Below, in pieces: positions 63,927 to 64,000 of a stretch of DNA of 64,000 nt (within the stretch, counting starts at the first letter, position 1; each line of letters starts with the position of its first letter). This DNA comes from Cognatundibacterium squillarum. GTDB lineage: Bacteria > Pseudomonadota > Gammaproteobacteria > Burkholderiales > Burkholderiaceae_D. The notes below the pieces were generated by a model. That model did not search any database. It worked only from the letters and a program-made list of their open reading frames with translations, and was not told the origin of the DNA. The stretch lies in assembly GCF_014652435.1 (NCBI RefSeq), contig NZ_BMYU01000007.1:124001-188000 (forward strand), read 5' to 3'. Both the position numbers and the translations under genes were made by a program.

Positions 63927-64000
63927 ATGAGCGGACTTGAAACCCTTGCCCGGTTTGGCTGCGTGTCAGATGAATGCCGATGGGCAGCTGACCGCTATCA
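63927..64000 (+). CDS. start of another cluster gene (truncated by window edge)
   Basis: An ATG at 63927 with AGGAG upstream begins a frame reading MSGLETLARFGCVSDECR for 24 codons up to the window end. It follows the carrier protein by 17 nt and is clearly in the same operon. Too short to assign; a further biosynthetic enzyme is expected. Confidence 0.6.
   Translation, partial: MSGLETLARFGCVSDECRWAADRY

Overview
The window looks like chromosomal DNA of a betaproteobacterium of the order Burkholderiales, most likely the family Oxalobacteraceae. The reasons are the DUF1840 and DUF3567 proteins, the rsmB-DUF4390-ntrY-ntrX order, the porin-glnK-amtB order, and a leucine/isovalerate (liu) catabolic region controlled by a MerR-type LiuR. 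Base composition is moderate. Genes are dense, and no rRNA, tRNA or CRISPR array was seen.

Layout. 1-2,014 (minus): a nitrogen unit of TorF-type porin, glnK and amtB (cut by the left edge), with a sigma-54-type promoter upstream. 2,444-7,988 (plus): ubiK, comM-like yifB, a DUF2076 protein and a DUF1800 lipoprotein/DUF1501 Tat pair. 7,987-8,255: a 269-bp structured mobile element. 8,264-13,602: a sensor kinase, an acetyltransferase, two lipoproteins, DUF1840 and a lipase-like hydrolase. 13,797-19,434 (plus): rsmB, DUF4390, ntrY, a short ntrX and a CobW-like small protein. 19,598-25,182: DUF3567, xdhC with a deaminase that looks adenine-specific, an FAD oxidoreductase (minus), an HDOD protein and a small acidic protein. 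25,285-28,480 (minus): a MacAB-like tripartite exporter in three genes. 28,888-35,358: gshA, small hypotheticals, an AIM24 protein, an acetyltransferase, an M14 peptidase and a hydrolase.

35,370-54,714 (all minus) is a catabolic block: liuR, liuA, aceK, thiolase, SDR, acyl-CoA dehydrogenase, DsbA-like isomerase, rhodanese, ychJ, liuB, liuC, bioA-bioF-bioD-bioB, liuD, a distinctive pdxJ and liuE. Leucine is taken through isovaleryl-CoA and 3-methylcrotonyl-CoA to HMG-CoA and then acetyl-CoA plus acetoacetate. The bio genes make the cofactor of the biotin-dependent LiuB/LiuD carboxylase. AceK sets the glyoxylate-shunt flux needed when acetyl-CoA is the carbon source. Two LiuR-type palindromes lie in front of liuR and liuA.

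54,878-58,465 holds a metallo-hydrolase, an RDD membrane protein, a hydrolase and a DHFR-like protein. From 58,570 the sequence is mosaic: a decayed end of a related element, a start-less 3' gene remnant, and a second, inverted copy of the 269-bp element. Directly after it begins what looks like a biosynthetic gene cluster. A condensation-type acyltransferase is divergent from a ketosynthase, a MaoC-type hot-dog protein and an acyl carrier protein, and the cluster runs off the right edge. The two most novel-looking items are the repeat family and this cluster.
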